From Gammaproteobacteria bacterium (lineage in GTDB: Bacteria; Pseudomonadota; Gammaproteobacteria; Steroidobacterales; Steroidobacteraceae): DNA of 64,000 nt. Shown here piece by piece: positions 32,101-42,345 of the stretch. The stretch's first letter is position 1; each line of letters starts with the position of its first letter. The notes under the pieces were generated by a model. That model was not told the origin of the DNA. It was given only the letters and a program-made list of their open reading frames with translations, and did no database searches. The translations under genes and the position numbers were made by a program. The stretch spans positions 60,103 through 124,102 of the forward strand of contig VGUH01000005.1 in assembly GCA_016874295.1 (NCBI GenBank), written 5' to 3'.

Positions 32101-32681
32101 AGCACTCCCGCCACGTGCGCCTCGTCGTCCGCGCGGCCGAGGCGCTGCACCTCGAGGTAGTAGCGGTCGCCGAACAGGGACTGCCAGCTCTCCAGCAGCG
32201 CCGTGGCCTCGGCCCGCCGTCCGGCGAGCAGTGCGCGCCCCACGTCACCCTGCGCCGCGCCCGAGAGCGCGATGAGGCCGGCGGTCGTCCCGGCATCGAG
32301 CCAATCGCGCGACAGGAGCGGCCGGCCGCGGCCCTGGCCCTCGAGGTAGCTGCGCGACACCAGGCGCGTGAGATTGCGGTAGCCCTCGGGGTCCTTCGCG
32401 ATCAGCGTCAGCAGCACCGGCTCCGCGCGCTCGCTGCCGCCGTCGAGCCAGAGATCCGCCCCGATCAGCGGCTTGACGCCGGCCTTCTCGGCCGCGCGGT
32501 GGAACTTCACCATCGCGAACAGGTTGGCGTGGTCGGTCACGCCGACGGCGGGCATTCCGGCGCCGGCGACCGCCTGCATGAGCGCCGGCACGCGCACGAT
32601 GCCATCCACCAGCGAGTATTCGGTGTGCAGCCGAAGGTGGACGAAGGCCGCGCGCACGGCGGAGGACCTGGACTGGGCCAT
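29175..32681 (-). CDS. dnaE: DNA polymerase III alpha subunit
   Basis: Replicative C-family polymerase, 1168 residues. It begins with the PHP domain (FVHLRLHTEYSLVDGIVRVP). The polymerase active site includes GPGRGSGAGSLVAWALGITD and the aspartates of LPDFDIDFCMSRRD. NAGTHAGGVVIAPAPL, the fingers GYGFNKSHSVAYALLAYQTA and a late OB-fold (VTVAGLVLELRRRGSRM) follow in normal order. It lies 9 bases after rnhB in the usual lpxB-rnhB-dnaE-accA order. Confidence 0.98.
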   Translation of the reverse strand: MAQSRSSAVRAAFVHLRLHTEYSLVDGIVRVPALMQAVAGAGMPAVGVTDHANLFAMVKFHRAAEKAGVKPLIGADLWLDGGSERAEPVLLTLIAKDPEGYRNLTRLVSRSYLEGQGRGRPLLSRDWLDAGTTAGLIALSGAAQGDVGRALLAGRRAEATALLESWQSLFGDRYYLEVQRLGRADDEAHVAGVLALIASRPAPVVATNDVRFLARQEFEAHEARVCIRGGHRLDDPGRPRAYTPEQFLKTPEEMAALFGDLPEALENSVEIARRCSLPLAGDGHYLPAFAVPDGTDAKTRLGRLSAEGLARRVGAAAAEAGAYRERLERELGVICRMGFEGYFLVVADFIRWAREREIPVGPGRGSGAGSLVAWALGITDLDPIRHDLLFERFLNPERVSLPDFDIDFCMSRRDQVIEYVAERYGRDRVSQIITFGSLAAKAVVRDVGRVLGLPYGFVDGIAKLIPFELGITLEAALEKEPELKRRYDGEDEVRDLIDLARQLEGLARNAGTHAGGVVIAPAPLTDFTALYCEAGSRSVVTQFDMEDVEQVGLVKFDFLGLRTLTIIDWAVRLINTRRLAAGEAPLDLARLPLDDAETFQLLKSGRTTAIFQLESRGITDLVRKLQPDRFDDIVALVALFRPGPLQSGMVDDFIARKHGRAAGTIDYLHPSLAEILKPTYGVILYQEQVMQIAQTLAGYTLGGADLLRRAMGKKKPEEMAKQRSTFVDGAVARGVGAARAGYIFDLIEKFAGYGFNKSHSVAYALLAYQTAWLKAHYPEAFMAAVLSCDMEHTDKVVSFIDECGGLGIEVLPPDVNRSNFAFTVAGPGSIRYGLGAIKGVGEGAVEAIVGERERGGEFRDLADLCRRVDLKLAGKRTLEAMVKAGCFDGFGRTRASLAAALPAAIQLGEQRTRATAAGQDDLFGGLAGHAHESVPPAIVFPALPEWSESERLSGERETLGLFLSGHPITEFEQELRQVAPARIVDLGGPRPAGEPRFGGGRNVTVAGLVLELRRRGSRMTLVLDDRSGRIEASLFDDVWQQHRAVIARDAILVVEGQLRYDEFIDDWRINAKKLTPIHELREHDARRLKIRLPAGGGDQRLLARLEEILRAGRGGRCAVELHYIGGEARGTLTLAEDWSVRPTRQLVDELARLVGRDGLRFSYGPRAE

Positions 32682-32690
32682 GGCGCGATC

Positions 32691-33314
32691 TTAGCGTGCC
32701 GCTGGCACGGTGCCTGCCACCGGCGCGAAGCTGCGCCGATGGATGCGGCACGGGCCGAATGTCGCGAGGCGAGCCAGGTGGTCCTCGGTTGCGTAGCCCA
32801 TGTGGCGTTCGAAACCATAACCCGGATACACGCCGGCCACGCGGGTCATGAACGCGTCACGGCCGATCTTCGCGAGAATCGATGCGGCGCTGATCACCTT
32901 GACGGAGTCGTCACCGCCGATGACCGCCTCCATCGGACAGTCGAGGCCCAGCATGGCGCCGTCCGGGCAATGATCACCGTCCACGCAGACGCGGACCGGC
33001 AGGACAGCGAGGCCGAGCAACGCGCGGCGCATCGCGAGCAGCGTCGCCTGCAGGATGTCCAGCACGTCGATTTCCCCGGCATCGGCCCAGCCGATGGCCC
33101 AGGCGAGCGCCGAGGCACGGATCCTCGACGCCAGCCGGTCCCGTTCCCCGGGCGTGAGCTGCTTGGAATCGCGCAGGCCGCGGATGGGTTTGCGCGGGTG
33201 GAGGATGACCGCCGCCGCGAACACCGGCCCGGCCAGGGGCCCCCGCCCCGCTTCGTCCACGCCGGCCGTGAGGCCTGGGGCGTTCAACAGCCTCAACCGC
33301 GCCTGCCGGCTCAC
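32691..33314 (-). CDS. rnhB: Ribonuclease HII
   Basis: Removes RNA from RNA-DNA hybrids and single ribonucleotides in DNA. 207 residues. The active-site opening [20 protein letters not shown] has the Asp-Glu pair, followed by [15 protein letters not shown] and [13 protein letters not shown]. The GTG start overlaps the lpxB stop (GTGA, 33311-33314). Confidence 0.95.
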   Translation of the reverse strand: MSRQARLRLLNAPGLTAGVDEAGRGPLAGPVFAAAVILHPRKPIRGLRDSKQLTPGERDRLASRIRASALAWAIGWADAGEIDVLDILQATLLAMRRALLGLAVLPVRVCVDGDHCPDGAMLGLDCPMEAVIGGDDSVKVISAASILAKIGRDAFMTRVAGVYPGYGFERHMGYATEDHLARLATFGPCRIHRRSFAPVAGTVPAAR

Positions 33315-34513
33315 GAGGGCGTCCCGCGGGCGAGCGCCAGGACCGCCTGCGCCGCCTGCCCGCTGGCGTCGCGCCTCAATTGCCCGTGCAAATCGGTAAA
33401 CAAGGACTGCAGCTTGCTGACCTCCTCAGGCGCGTCCAGCCAGCGCTCGAGCTCGGCGCCGAGACGCTCGGGCGTCACCTCGCCCTGGGCGAGCTCCGGG
33501 ACGACCTGCCGGCCGGCCAGCAGATTCGGCTGGGCGAAGAAAGGCGCCTTGAGGAGCCCGAGGCCACGCAGCAGGAAGGCGGTCAGGCCACCCAGGCGGT
33601 ACGCCACCACCATCGGCCGCTTGCACAGCAGCGTTTCGAGCGTTGCCGTACCGGAGGCGACGAGCACAACGTCGGCGGCGTTCAGCGCGGCCTGCGTCTG
33701 GCCTTCCACGACCCGCACCGCGACGCCCGGCGCGCGACGGCGCAGTGCCACCTCAAAGGTCGCGCGCGTGGCGGCGTCGGCGAGCGCCGCGACGAACGCG
33801 ACGCCGGGCCGCCGCGCCGCCAGCCAGGCGGCGGTGCCGGCGAAGTCGTCCGCGAGCCGCGCGACCTCCCCGGTGCGGCTGCCGGGCAGGATCGCGACTA
33901 CACGCGCCTCGGGCTCAATGCCAAGCTCGCGGCGCGCGCTGCCCGCATCCGGGGTGAGCGGCAGCTGGTCCGCGAGCGGGTGGCCCACGAAGATCGCCGC
34001 GAGCCCCGCCTCGTCGTACACCGCCTGCTCGAACGGCAGGAGGCAGAGGACGAGGTCGAGGTAGCGCGCCATGCGCCCTGCGCGCCCGCGCCGCCAGGCC
34101 CAGACCTGCGGGCTCACGTACTGGACCGTGCGCAGGCCCGCCTCGTGCAGGTCCGCCGCCAGGCCCAGGTTGAATTCCGGGGCGTCGATGCCGACGAAGA
34201 CGTCGGGCTTCAGCTCCCGCATCACGGCGCGCACCCGCCGGCGTAACGACAGGAGCCGCGGCAGGTGGTGGAGAACCTCGAACAGTCCCATCACCGCGAG
34301 CTCGTGGGCATCCGCGACCCGCTCGCAGCCGGCCGCCTGCATGCGCGGGCCGGCGACGCCCACGAAGCGCGTCCCCGGCGCGCGCGCCGCGATCGCCTCG
34401 ATCAGCGCAGCGCCGAGGTTGTCGCCCGAGGACTCGCCGGCCACCAGCCCGATCGTGAGAGAACGAACGGGACGCGCCCCGTCATTCCCGTTACCGGATG
34501 ATGCTGCGTTCAC
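33311..34513 (-). CDS. lpxB: Lipid-A-disaccharide synthase
   Basis: GT19 glycosyltransferase, 400 residues, joining UDP-diacylglucosamine and lipid X. The N-terminal motif [20 protein letters not shown], the [20 protein letters not shown] block, [18 protein letters not shown] and the C-terminal [19 protein letters not shown] are diagnostic. The GTG start lies within the end of lpxA (23-base overlap). The first 15 residues are not conserved, so a later start is possible. Confidence 0.95.
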   Translation of the reverse strand: MNAASSGNGNDGARPVRSLTIGLVAGESSGDNLGAALIEAIAARAPGTRFVGVAGPRMQAAGCERVADAHELAVMGLFEVLHHLPRLLSLRRRVRAVMRELKPDVFVGIDAPEFNLGLAADLHEAGLRTVQYVSPQVWAWRRGRAGRMARYLDLVLCLLPFEQAVYDEAGLAAIFVGHPLADQLPLTPDAGSARRELGIEPEARVVAILPGSRTGEVARLADDFAGTAAWLAARRPGVAFVAALADAATRATFEVALRRRAPGVAVRVVEGQTQAALNAADVVLVASGTATLETLLCKRPMVVAYRLGGLTAFLLRGLGLLKAPFFAQPNLLAGRQVVPELAQGEVTPERLGAELERWLDAPEEVSKLQSLFTDLHGQLRRDASGQAAQAVLALARGTPS

Positions 34514-35261
34514 TCGCGGCGAGGAAGTCCACGAACGGCACGAGCTCGGGCTGCGCCGCCGCCAGCGCGCGCAACTGCTCGCTCGCCTCGGCGAGCTTGA
34601 GCCCGGAGCGATACAGCAGCCGGTACGCGTTCTTGATGTTCGCGAACTGGGTGGCGTCGAAGCCGCGGCGCTTCAGCCCCTCGCTGTTGACGCCCTTGGG
34701 CTCGGCCGGCGAACCGGCCACCAGCAGGTAGGGCGGCACGTCACGCGTGACCGCGGCATTGTTGGCGAGGAACGAGTGCGCGCCGATCTTGCAGAACTGG
34801 TGGACACCGGCATAACCGGACAGGATGACCCAGTCGCCGAGTTCCACGTGCCCGGCGAGCGCCGTGCAGTTCGACATGACGCAGTGGCTGCCGACGATGC
34901 AGTCGTGCGCCACGTGCGAATAGGCCATGAACAGGCAGTCATTCGCGATCGTGGTCTCGCCGCGCCCGCTGACGGTGCCGCGGTTGATCGAGCAGAACTC
35001 GCGGAACACGTTGCGGTCGCCGACCACCAGGCGGGTCGGCTCGCCGGCGTACTTCTTGTCCTGGGGCGCATCGCCGATCGAGGCGAACTGGAATACGCGC
35101 GTGCCGCGCCCGAGCACCGTCGGGCCCTTCACGACCGCGTGCGGGCCGATCCAGCTGCCCGCGCCGATCGTGACGCCGGCGCCGATCACCGTGAACGGGC
35201 CGATCTCGACGTCGGCGGCGATCTCGGCGCCGGGATCGACGATGGCGCGCGGGTCGATCAA
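34491..35261 (-). CDS. lpxA: UDP-N-acetylglucosamine acyltransferase, TTG start
   Basis: First step of lipid A synthesis: transfer of a hydroxyacyl chain to UDP-GlcNAc. 256 residues of left-handed beta-helix hexapeptide repeats. [20 protein letters not shown] carries the catalytic His, and FCSINRGT with GDAPQDKKY are conserved. The start is TTG (35259-35261, [14 protein letters not shown]) in a TTGA overlap with the fabZ stop. A strong GGAGG seven bases upstream supports it. The longer upstream frame lies inside fabZ. Confidence 0.95.
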   Translation of the reverse strand: MIDPRAIVDPGAEIAADVEIGPFTVIGAGVTIGAGSWIGPHAVVKGPTVLGRGTRVFQFASIGDAPQDKKYAGEPTRLVVGDRNVFREFCSINRGTVSGRGETTIANDCLFMAYSHVAHDCIVGSHCVMSNCTALAGHVELGDWVILSGYAGVHQFCKIGAHSFLANNAAVTRDVPPYLLVAGSPAEPKGVNSEGLKRRGFDATQFANIKNAYRLLYRSGLKLAEASEQLRALAAAQPELVPFVDFLAASERSIIR

Positions 35262-35713
35262 GGCTTGACCTCCGGGGCCACCATCATGGTCGCCGAGGCG
35301 ACCTCCTCGTCCCCGACGGTCGCCACCGTGCTGAACTTCCAGATGCCGCGCATCGCGCGATCGAAGGTCGCCTTCAGCGCAAGCTGGTCGCCGGGCACCA
35401 CCGGTTTCCTGAAGCGCGCGCCGTCGATGGCGACGAAATAGAAACGCGACTTGTCGTCCGGCACCACGCCTGCGGTCTTGAAGGCGAGGATGCCGGCCGC
35501 CTGCGCCAGCGCCTCGAGGATCATGACCCCCGGCATCGTCGGCCGGCCCGGGAAGTGGCCGGGGAAGAATGGCTCGTTGATGGTGACGTTCTTGAGCGCG
35601 TGGATGCGCTTGCCGGGCACGCACTCGACGACGCGGTCGACGAGCAGGAACGGGTAGCGGTGCGGCAGCTGCGCGAGTATCGCCTGGATGTCCATCGGGA
35701 AGCCTTCGCTCAT
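35258..35713 (-). CDS. fabZ: 3-hydroxyacyl-ACP dehydratase FabZ
   Basis: Hot-dog fold dehydratase of fatty acid synthesis, 151 residues. It shows [13 protein letters not shown], the catalytic His in [15 protein letters not shown] and the catalytic Glu in [11 protein letters not shown]. The ATG overlaps the lpxD stop (ATGA); a second ATG six codons later ([15 protein letters not shown]) is an alternative. It competes with LpxA for hydroxyacyl-ACP, and the two genes are coupled here. Confidence 0.97.
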   Translation of the reverse strand: MSEGFPMDIQAILAQLPHRYPFLLVDRVVECVPGKRIHALKNVTINEPFFPGHFPGRPTMPGVMILEALAQAAGILAFKTAGVVPDDKSRFYFVAIDGARFRKPVVPGDQLALKATFDRAMRGIWKFSTVATVGDEEVASATMMVAPEVKP

Positions 35714-36720
35714 TCGTCCCCCTGCCGGCCTTTCGCCCCGCGCCCGCGCGCGTCCAGCCGATGCAGGCGCGCGACGGCGCGCCGCCAGCGTGCCGCCTCG
35801 ATCGCCGGCCAGCCCGACGAGTACACCCCCGGACCCGGCAGCGAGTGCGTGACCAGCGTATAGCCCGTCACCACCACGCCGTCGCCGATCTCGAGATGCC
35901 CGGCGATGCCGACCGCGCCGCCGATCATGCAGCGGCTGCCGATGGTCGAACTGCCGGAAATCCCGACGCAGCCGGCGACCACCGTGTGCGCGCCGATGCG
36001 GCAGTTATGGCCGACCTGAACCTGGTTGTCCAGCTTGACGCCGTCAGCAATCACCGCGTCGTCGATCGTGCCGCGGTCCACGGTCGTGTTCGCGCCGATC
36101 TCGACGTCGTCGCCGAGGCGCACGCCGCCCAGGTGCGGGACTTTCACGTAGCCGTCCGTGTCCGGCGCGAAGCCGAAGCCGTCGCTGCCGACCACCGCGC
36201 CCGCCTTGAACATGCAGCGCCGACCCGCGACCACGCCCGCGTGCAGCGTGACACCGGCTAGCAGGCGCGAGTCGTCGCCGAGCACGACGCCCTCGCCGAC
36301 CACGCAGTTGGGGCCGATGGAGCAGCGTTCGCCGATCACTGCGCCGGCGCCGATCACGGCGTTCGGCCCGACCCACGCGGACGGCGGGACCTGCGCGGTC
36401 GGCGCGACCACGGCGCCCGGTGCACGGCCGCCGGTGACGGCCGGCAGCGGATGCAGGGCCAGGGCGATGCGCGCGTAGGCGGCGTAGGGATTCGGGCTCA
36501 CGAGCGCCGCGACCGGGCAGTCGGCCGCGAGCTCGCGGGCCAGCACGACGGCACTTGCGCGCGTCGCGGCGAGTTCCCTGCGGTATTTCGCGCCGGTGCA
36601 GAACGTGAGCTTGCCCGGGCCCGCGCCGGCAAGCGCCGCGACACCGTCGACCGCGAGGCCGGGATCGCCGATCAGCTCGAGCCCGAAGCGGACCGCGATT
36701 TCGCCGAGCGTCATCGTCAT
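35710..36720 (-). CDS. lpxD: UDP-3-O-acyl-glucosamine N-acyltransferase
   Basis: Third step of lipid A synthesis. 336 residues. The N-terminal uridine-binding domain ([17 protein letters not shown]) is followed by hexapeptide repeats, with the catalytic His in [17 protein letters not shown] and the segment [20 protein letters not shown] basic C-terminal tail ends the protein. The start could be either of two ATG codons two apart. It lies 28 bases after skp. Confidence 0.96.
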   Translation of the reverse strand: MTMTLGEIAVRFGLELIGDPGLAVDGVAALAGAGPGKLTFCTGAKYRRELAATRASAVVLARELAADCPVAALVSPNPYAAYARIALALHPLPAVTGGRAPGAVVAPTAQVPPSAWVGPNAVIGAGAVIGERCSIGPNCVVGEGVVLGDDSRLLAGVTLHAGVVAGRRCMFKAGAVVGSDGFGFAPDTDGYVKVPHLGGVRLGDDVEIGANTTVDRGTIDDAVIADGVKLDNQVQVGHNCRIGAHTVVAGCVGISGSSTIGSRCMIGGAVGIAGHLEIGDGVVVTGYTLVTHSLPGPGVYSSGWPAIEAARWRRAVARLHRLDARGRGAKGRQGDE

Positions 36721-36748
36721 CGCGGCCCTCCCTGGCGACGGGCGGAGC

Positions 36749-37297
36749 TCAGGGCTTGGTCGGCGCTGCCGCTGCTGGCGCCTTGGCCTTGATGGCGGCG
36801 ACTACCTGCGGCGTGATGTCCACGCCCTCGGCGGCGAACAGCACGCCCTCGCTGACGATCAGCTGGTAACCGTTCGCGCGCGCGTAGGCCTGCACTTCCT
36901 GCAGCAGCGAGCGCTGCATGCGCCCGACTTCCTCGTTGCGGCGCAGGTTCAGGTCCTCCTGCAGCTCGTTGAAGCGCCGGTTGACGTTGAGCTCGAGGTC
37001 GCGCGCCTCGCGCTCGGCGCGCAGGCGGTCGGCCTCCGACATCACGGCGGCCTCCTTCTGCAGCTTGTCCACCTTCTCCTGCAGCGTCTTGCGCTGCGCC
37101 GCGACGTCGCGCTGGCGCGGCAGGAACTCCGCCTCGAGCGCCGCCTGGGCGGCTTTCGCCTGGGGCGACTCCTCGAGCAGGCGGCCGAAGTTGACGAAGC
37201 CGATCTTGAGCGCCTGAGCCTCGGCCGCGGCGGCCGCCGCGAACGCGAGCACAGCGACCAGCGCGCAGGAGATTGTCGTACGTGTCATGGGTGTCAT
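36749..37297 (-). CDS. skp: OmpH/Skp-type periplasmic chaperone
   Basis: Periplasmic holdase for outer-membrane proteins, 182 residues. The signal peptide is about residues 1-29 (CALVAVLAFAAAAAAEAQA). The mature start LKIGFVNFGRLLEESPQAKA is the conserved Skp strand, followed by long basic coiled-coil helices (RKTLQEKVDKLQKEAAVM) and the return strand NGYQLIVSEGVLFA. GAGG precedes the first ATG; a second ATG three codons on is possible. It follows bamA by 13 bases. Confidence 0.93.
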   Translation of the reverse strand: MTPMTRTTISCALVAVLAFAAAAAAEAQALKIGFVNFGRLLEESPQAKAAQAALEAEFLPRQRDVAAQRKTLQEKVDKLQKEAAVMSEADRLRAEREARDLELNVNRRFNELQEDLNLRRNEEVGRMQRSLLQEVQAYARANGYQLIVSEGVLFAAEGVDITPQVVAAIKAKAPAAAAPTKP

Positions 37298-37310
37298 CTT
37301 GCCTCGATGC

Positions 37311-39773
37311 TCAGAATGCCGAACCGATCGTAAACTGGAAGCGCTCCACCTCGTCCGGGTAGCGGATCGCGTCGCCCTTGAACTCGTTCAGCGGGAAGCC
37401 GTAGCTGAACCGGAAGATGCCGAGCGGGGCCAACCACTGAACCGCTACGCCCGCGGATTGCTTCAGCTCATTGTAGTCGAACTCGTAGTCCACCGGCGTA
37501 CCGCCGTCGCGGCCCACGAAGGCGATGCCGGTGCCCTGCGAGAAGACGTTGCCGATGTCGTAGAACGCGCTGATGCGCGTGCTCGCGCGCCACTTGGCCG
37601 GTACCGGGAACAGGAGTTCCGCCCGGCCGGTCACCTTCAGGTTGCCGCCGTACGGGTTGCCGAAACTGTCCTTCGGGCCGAGCCGGCTATCGGAGAAACC
37701 GCGCACCGTGTCCGGCCCGCCGGCGAAGAACTGGCGATACGGCGGCAGCGAGGTCGTGTCCTTGCCGAGCGCGTCGCCCCAGGCGATCTCCGAGGCGAGC
37801 GCGACGGTCCACTGCCTCCAGACCGGGAACAGCTGCAGGTAGTCGTAGCGCAGCGTGTAGTACTCGACTTCGCTGCCCGGGATGGTCACGGCCGCGCTCA
37901 CCGAGTGCTGCGTGCCGCGGTCCGCGAAGATCGCGCGATTGCGCGTGTCGAAGACCCAGCCGGCGACCGCCTCGAAGGTGTCGAACTTGGTGCCGTACAG
38001 CCGCGTGATCACGATCGTCGGGTCGTCGCCCGGGGTGACAGGCGGGATCTCATTTTCGATGTCACGCACGTACGGGTTGCCGTTGTTACGCACCCACTGG
38101 AGTGCCTCGCTCGCGCTCCTGCGCGGATCGACCACCAGGTCCGAGCGCTGTGCGATGAGGCCGAAGCGCAGGCCCTGGTATTCGGAGATCGGGTAGCCCC
38201 ACTCCATCGTCCCGGACATGGTCGTGGTCGAGAAGTCCGACGCCGCCGAGACGAACTGCGTGACGTCCCGGTACTGCACGCCGAGGGTCCGCGACACGCC
38301 GTCGATGGTCGTGTACGGGTCGGTGTGCAAGATGCTGTATTGCTTCGAGTACTTGCCGGCGATCAGGTCGAGCGCGACCCGCTCGCCAGAGCCCATGAAG
38401 TTCGAGTGCACGAAGCTGCCGTTCAGCATGAAGGAATGCGACTCGGAATAGCCGATGCCGCCGCTGAACTGGCCCGGCAGGCCTTCCTTGATGTCGAAAT
38501 CGACGTCCACCAGGTCCGGCGTGCCGGCGACGGGGCGCGTCTCGTATTCGACCTTCTCGATGTACGGCCTCTGCTGCAGGCGCTCCTTGGAGCGGTCGAG
38601 CAGCGCGTTCGACAGGTAGGCGCCCTCCATCTGGCGCAGCTCGCGCCGCAGCACGGCGTCGTCGATCGCGCCGGTATTGACGAAATTGACCCGGCGCACG
38701 TAGGCGCGGTTGCCCGGGTCGACGAAGAACGTGAGATCGATGGTCTTCGTGTCCTCGTGCCCGGTCGGCACCGGGTCGATCTTGGCGAAGGCATAGCCGT
38801 CGGCGCCGAGCCGGAACGACATCAGCTCCTGGGTCTGCGTGATCAGCTTGCGCGAGTAGGTCTGCCCGGTCGCGACCAGCAGCAGGCGCTGCAGCTCGGA
38901 CTCCGGCACCTTCATGGTGCCGGCCAGCTTGACCTCGCCGACCGTGTACACCTCGCCTTCGTGCAGGTTCATGGTGATGAAGATGTCGTCCATCTCCGGC
39001 GCGATCGCGACCTGCGTCGACTCGACCGCGAAATTCGCATAGCCCCGGTCCTGGTAGTACGAGGTGACCGTCTCGATGTCGCCCTGCAGCGATTCGCGCG
39101 AATAGCGGTCGTCCTGCCGGTACCACGACAGCCAGTTGGGCGTCTTCAGCTCGAAGGCGTCGAGCAGCTCGTCGTCGTCGTAGGCGGTATTGCCCACCAG
39201 GTTGATCTGCCGGATGCGTGCGCGCTTGCCCTCGACGATCTCGATCCTGATGCGCACCTTGTTACCCGGCACGTCCTCGACCTGCGGGTCGATGCGCACC
39301 GCGTACTTGCCGCGGCTGAAGTACTGGTCGGTCAGGAACCCGCGCACCTCCTCGAGTACCGAGCGGTCGAAGGTCTTGCCGGCCGCGAGGCCGACGCTGC
39401 GCAGCGATTGCTGCAGGTCCTCGGTCTTGATGTCCTTGTTGCCGGACAGCTCGAAACTCTCGATCGACGGTCGCTCGCGCACCACCACCACCAGGGTCTC
39501 GCCGTCGCGCCGTATCTCGATGTCGCTGAAGAACCCGGTACCGAACAGCGCCCGGATCGCCTCCTGGATGCGCCGCGAATCGAGACGGTCGCCGATATTG
39601 ACCGGCAGGTAGTTGTAGACCGTGCCCTCGGAGATGCGCTGCAACCCCTCGACGCGGATGTCGCCGACCGTGAAAGCGGCCGGTGCCTGCGCCAGGGCCG
39701 GCACGCTGCCCGCGAGCAGTAAGCCCGCCACGAACTGCCGCAGCAGGGCGCGGATGCGGGTGTGCGCCGTCAT
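37311..39773 (-). CDS. bamA: Outer membrane protein assembly factor BamA
   Basis: Central subunit of the beta-barrel assembly machine, 820 residues. A signal peptide ends near LAGSVPALAQAPA. Five POTRA domains follow (for example FTVGDIRVEGLQRISEGTVY opens the first). The C-terminal barrel contains the conserved VRGFSDSRLGPKDSFGNPYG region, and the chain ends in Phe (RFQFTIGSAF). The ATG at 39771-39773 overlaps the rseP stop (ATGA). A typical sigma-E client gene in other gammaproteobacteria. Confidence 0.97.
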   Translation of the reverse strand: MTAHTRIRALLRQFVAGLLLAGSVPALAQAPAAFTVGDIRVEGLQRISEGTVYNYLPVNIGDRLDSRRIQEAIRALFGTGFFSDIEIRRDGETLVVVVRERPSIESFELSGNKDIKTEDLQQSLRSVGLAAGKTFDRSVLEEVRGFLTDQYFSRGKYAVRIDPQVEDVPGNKVRIRIEIVEGKRARIRQINLVGNTAYDDDELLDAFELKTPNWLSWYRQDDRYSRESLQGDIETVTSYYQDRGYANFAVESTQVAIAPEMDDIFITMNLHEGEVYTVGEVKLAGTMKVPESELQRLLLVATGQTYSRKLITQTQELMSFRLGADGYAFAKIDPVPTGHEDTKTIDLTFFVDPGNRAYVRRVNFVNTGAIDDAVLRRELRQMEGAYLSNALLDRSKERLQQRPYIEKVEYETRPVAGTPDLVDVDFDIKEGLPGQFSGGIGYSESHSFMLNGSFVHSNFMGSGERVALDLIAGKYSKQYSILHTDPYTTIDGVSRTLGVQYRDVTQFVSAASDFSTTTMSGTMEWGYPISEYQGLRFGLIAQRSDLVVDPRRSASEALQWVRNNGNPYVRDIENEIPPVTPGDDPTIVITRLYGTKFDTFEAVAGWVFDTRNRAIFADRGTQHSVSAAVTIPGSEVEYYTLRYDYLQLFPVWRQWTVALASEIAWGDALGKDTTSLPPYRQFFAGGPDTVRGFSDSRLGPKDSFGNPYGGNLKVTGRAELLFPVPAKWRASTRISAFYDIGNVFSQGTGIAFVGRDGGTPVDYEFDYNELKQSAGVAVQWLAPLGIFRFSYGFPLNEFKGDAIRYPDEVERFQFTIGSAF

Positions 39774-41152
39774 CCGAACAGCCGCGCGAGGTCGTTGTAG
39801 AACGCGAAGCCCATCAGCAGCACCAGCATCGCGATACCGACCTTCTGACCGATCAACTGTGCCTCCATCGACAGCGGCGCCCCCTTGGCCACCTCGACCA
39901 GCTGGAACGCGATCTGTCCGCCGTCCAGTACCGGGACGGGCAGCAGATTCAGGATCGCGAGTGAAATCGATACCAGCGCCAGGAACCCGAGATAGTAAGT
40001 GAAGCCCTCGGCCGCCGTCAGGCCGGCGTACTGCGCGATGTTGATCGGGCCGGAAATGTTCTTGGTCGACACGTGGCCGGTGACCATGCGCCACAGAAAG
40101 CGCACCGTCAGCGCGCTCTTGTCCCAGGTCTCGCGCACGGCGGGCACGAGCGCCGCAAGCGGCCCGTGCCGCTCGACGGTCTGCATGGATTCCGGGAAGC
40201 CCGCCGCCGCGTCGATCGCGGCGCCGAGGCCGATCTTGCCGACGGTGCGCCCGTCCTTTTCCACCGCGCGCGGCACGAGCTCGAGCTCGAGCCGACGGCC
40301 GTCGCGTAGCACGACGAGCCGGGTGGACTGCCCTGCGCGCCCGCGGATCTCGGCGACGAACTCAAGGTAGTCGTCCACGGGCGCGCCTTCGACTTCGACC
40401 ACGCGGTCGCCCGGCAGGATGCCGGCGTCGGCGGCGGGAAAGCCCGGCGTGAGTTCGCCGACGACCACGGGCTGCGGCGGGTACCAGAAGGTAAATCCCA
40501 GGCCGGAAAGCAGCACGCCCGGCTCGGTGAGCGCACGGCGGTCCGCCTCCGGAACCTCGAGCGTCAGCAGCCGCGCCCCGCCGCCGCTGCCGCGCACCTC
40601 GACCGGCACGCGGCCGGTCGCAACGACGCCCTCGAGGATTTCGAGGGCCGCGGCCTGGCGGGTCGGCGTCGCGACGCCTGCAACGGTCGTGATTTCGTCA
40701 CCGCGTCGAAGATCGGCGCGCGCGGCGATCGAGTCCGGCACCACCTCGCCGAGCACCGGCTTCAGGCCCGGCACGCCGTGCATGAACAGCAGCCAGTAAG
40801 CGAGTACCGCGAACACGAGGTTGGCGACGGGCCCCGCGAGCAGCACCGCGATGCGCGCGAGCGGCGGGCGGCGATTGAACGCGCGGTGCTCCTCGCCCGC
40901 GGGCACCGGCCCGTCGCGCTCGTCGAGCAAGCGCACGTAGCCGCCGAGCGGGATGGCGGCCAGCACGTACTCCACCCGGTCGGCGTCGCGACTCACGCGC
41001 TTCACGAGCGGCCTGCCGAAGCCGATCGAGAAGCGCAGCACCTTGAACCCGAGCCGGCGCGCGACCCAGTAGTGGCCGAACTCGTGCACGGTCACCAGCA
41101 CGCCGATCGCGACGATGAAGGCGATGACCGACGTCAGGAATCCCGCGCTCAT
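39770..41152 (-). CDS. rseP: Site-2 zinc metalloprotease RseP
   Basis: Inner-membrane protease that makes the second cut in RseA during the sigma-E response. 460 residues. The zinc motif [15 protein letters not shown] (His23, Glu24, His27) lies in the first membrane helix. Two PDZ-like regions follow (for example [20 protein letters not shown] and [20 protein letters not shown]). [13 protein letters not shown] supplies the third ligand near the C-terminus. The ATG overlaps the dxr stop (ATGA). Confidence 0.97.
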   Translation of the reverse strand: MSAGFLTSVIAFIVAIGVLVTVHEFGHYWVARRLGFKVLRFSIGFGRPLVKRVSRDADRVEYVLAAIPLGGYVRLLDERDGPVPAGEEHRAFNRRPPLARIAVLLAGPVANLVFAVLAYWLLFMHGVPGLKPVLGEVVPDSIAARADLRRGDEITTVAGVATPTRQAAALEILEGVVATGRVPVEVRGSGGGARLLTLEVPEADRRALTEPGVLLSGLGFTFWYPPQPVVVGELTPGFPAADAGILPGDRVVEVEGAPVDDYLEFVAEIRGRAGQSTRLVVLRDGRRLELELVPRAVEKDGRTVGKIGLGAAIDAAAGFPESMQTVERHGPLAALVPAVRETWDKSALTVRFLWRMVTGHVSTKNISGPINIAQYAGLTAAEGFTYYLGFLALVSISLAILNLLPVPVLDGGQIAFQLVEVAKGAPLSMEAQLIGQKVGIAMLVLLMGFAFYNDLARLFG

Positions 41153-42345
41153 GCGCCCGCCGCCTGCTTCGCGATCGAGTCCAGCGCGCGTAGCGCGCGC
41201 TCGCGCGCCCAGGCATCGGCGGCGAGCGCATCCGCAAGACTCGTCACGGCGCCCGCCTCGTGCTGCTGCAACACGCTCTCAATGACTGCGGCGATACCGG
41301 CAAAGTTCAGCCGCCGCCCCAGGAAAGCCGCAACCGCGACTTCGTTCGCCGCGTTGAGAACGGCCGGCATCGTGCCACCGCACCGGGCTGCAAACTGCGC
41401 AAGCCCAAGGCAAGGAAATCTTTCATAATCAGGGTCTTCGAAAGACAACCTCGCAATCTGGATGAGGTCGAGCGCGGCGCTGCCCGAGTCGATCCGCTCC
41501 GGCCAGCCGAGCGCGTGCGCGATTGGCACGCGCATGTCGGGCCGGCTCATCTGGGCCAGCACCGAACCGTCGGCGTACTCGACCAGCGCGTGCACGATGC
41601 TCTGCGGATGGATCACGACGCGCACGGCATTCGGACCGAGGCCGAACAGGTGGCAGGCCTCGATCAGCTCGAGACCCTTGTTCATGAGTGTCGCCGAATC
41701 CACCGAGATTTTCGGCCCCATGCGCCAGTTGGGATGCGCCACCGCCTGTTCCGGCGTGGCTACGGCGAGGTCCTCGCGGCGCGCGCGCAGGAACGGGCCG
41801 CCCGACGCGGTCAGCACGATCCGCGTGACGCCAGCGGGCGCTCCGCCGGTCAGGCAGCCGGGGGGCAGGCACTGGAAGACCGCATTGTGCTCGCTGTCGA
41901 TCGGCAGGATCGTCGCTCCCGAGCGGCGCGCGCCGTCGATGAGGAGCGGCCCCGCGAGCACCAGCGCTTCCTTGTTGGCCAGCAGGACCTGCTTGCCGGC
42001 ATCGACCGCCGCCAGGGTTGACGCGAGGCCCGCGGCGCCCACGATCGCCGCCATGACCGCATCCACGTCTGCCGCCGTCGCCGCGACCGCGAGCGCGTCC
42101 GGTCCGGCCAGCACACGGGTCGGCAATCCCGCCGCCGCAATGCGATGCGTGAGCCGGGCGGCAGCCTGGCGATCGACCAGTGCCGCACAATCCGGGCGAT
42201 GGCGCTCGACCTGCGCGAACAGGGCCTCGTGGTTCGAGTGGGCCGCGAGGGCCACGATCCGGAACCGGTCGGGATGGCGGGCCGCGACGTCGAGCGTCGC
42301 CTCGCCCACCGTGCCCGTCGAGCCGAGTACCGCGAGTCCTTTCAT
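41149..42345 (-). CDS. dxr: 1-deoxy-D-xylulose 5-phosphate reductoisomerase
   Basis: MEP-pathway enzyme of 398 residues (IspC). The N-terminal NADPH-binding motif is [59 protein letters not shown] and [16 protein letters not shown] are all conserved and include the metal and substrate ligands. It overlaps cdsA upstream and rseP downstream, each by an ATGA. Together with ispD and ispF in this window it gives three MEP-pathway genes. Confidence 0.97.
   Translation of the reverse strand: MKGLAVLGSTGTVGEATLDVAARHPDRFRIVALAAHSNHEALFAQVERHRPDCAALVDRQAAARLTHRIAAAGLPTRVLAGPDALAVAATAADVDAVMAAIVGAAGLASTLAAVDAGKQVLLANKEALVLAGPLLIDGARRSGATILPIDSEHNAVFQCLPPGCLTGGAPAGVTRIVLTASGGPFLRARREDLAVATPEQAVAHPNWRMGPKISVDSATLMNKGLELIEACHLFGLGPNAVRVVIHPQSIVHALVEYADGSVLAQMSRPDMRVPIAHALGWPERIDSGSAALDLIQIARLSFEDPDYERFPCLGLAQFAARCGGTMPAVLNAANEVAVAAFLGRRLNFAGIAAVIESVLQQHEAGAVTSLADALAADAWARERALRALDSIAKQAAGA

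Noticed and set aside
41270..41305. GAACTT with a TCATT 17 bases downstream inside dxr, a possible sigma-E promoter for rseP-bamA
   Set aside because: The -35 is good but the -10 matches poorly and the site is inside a coding region, so chance is likely.
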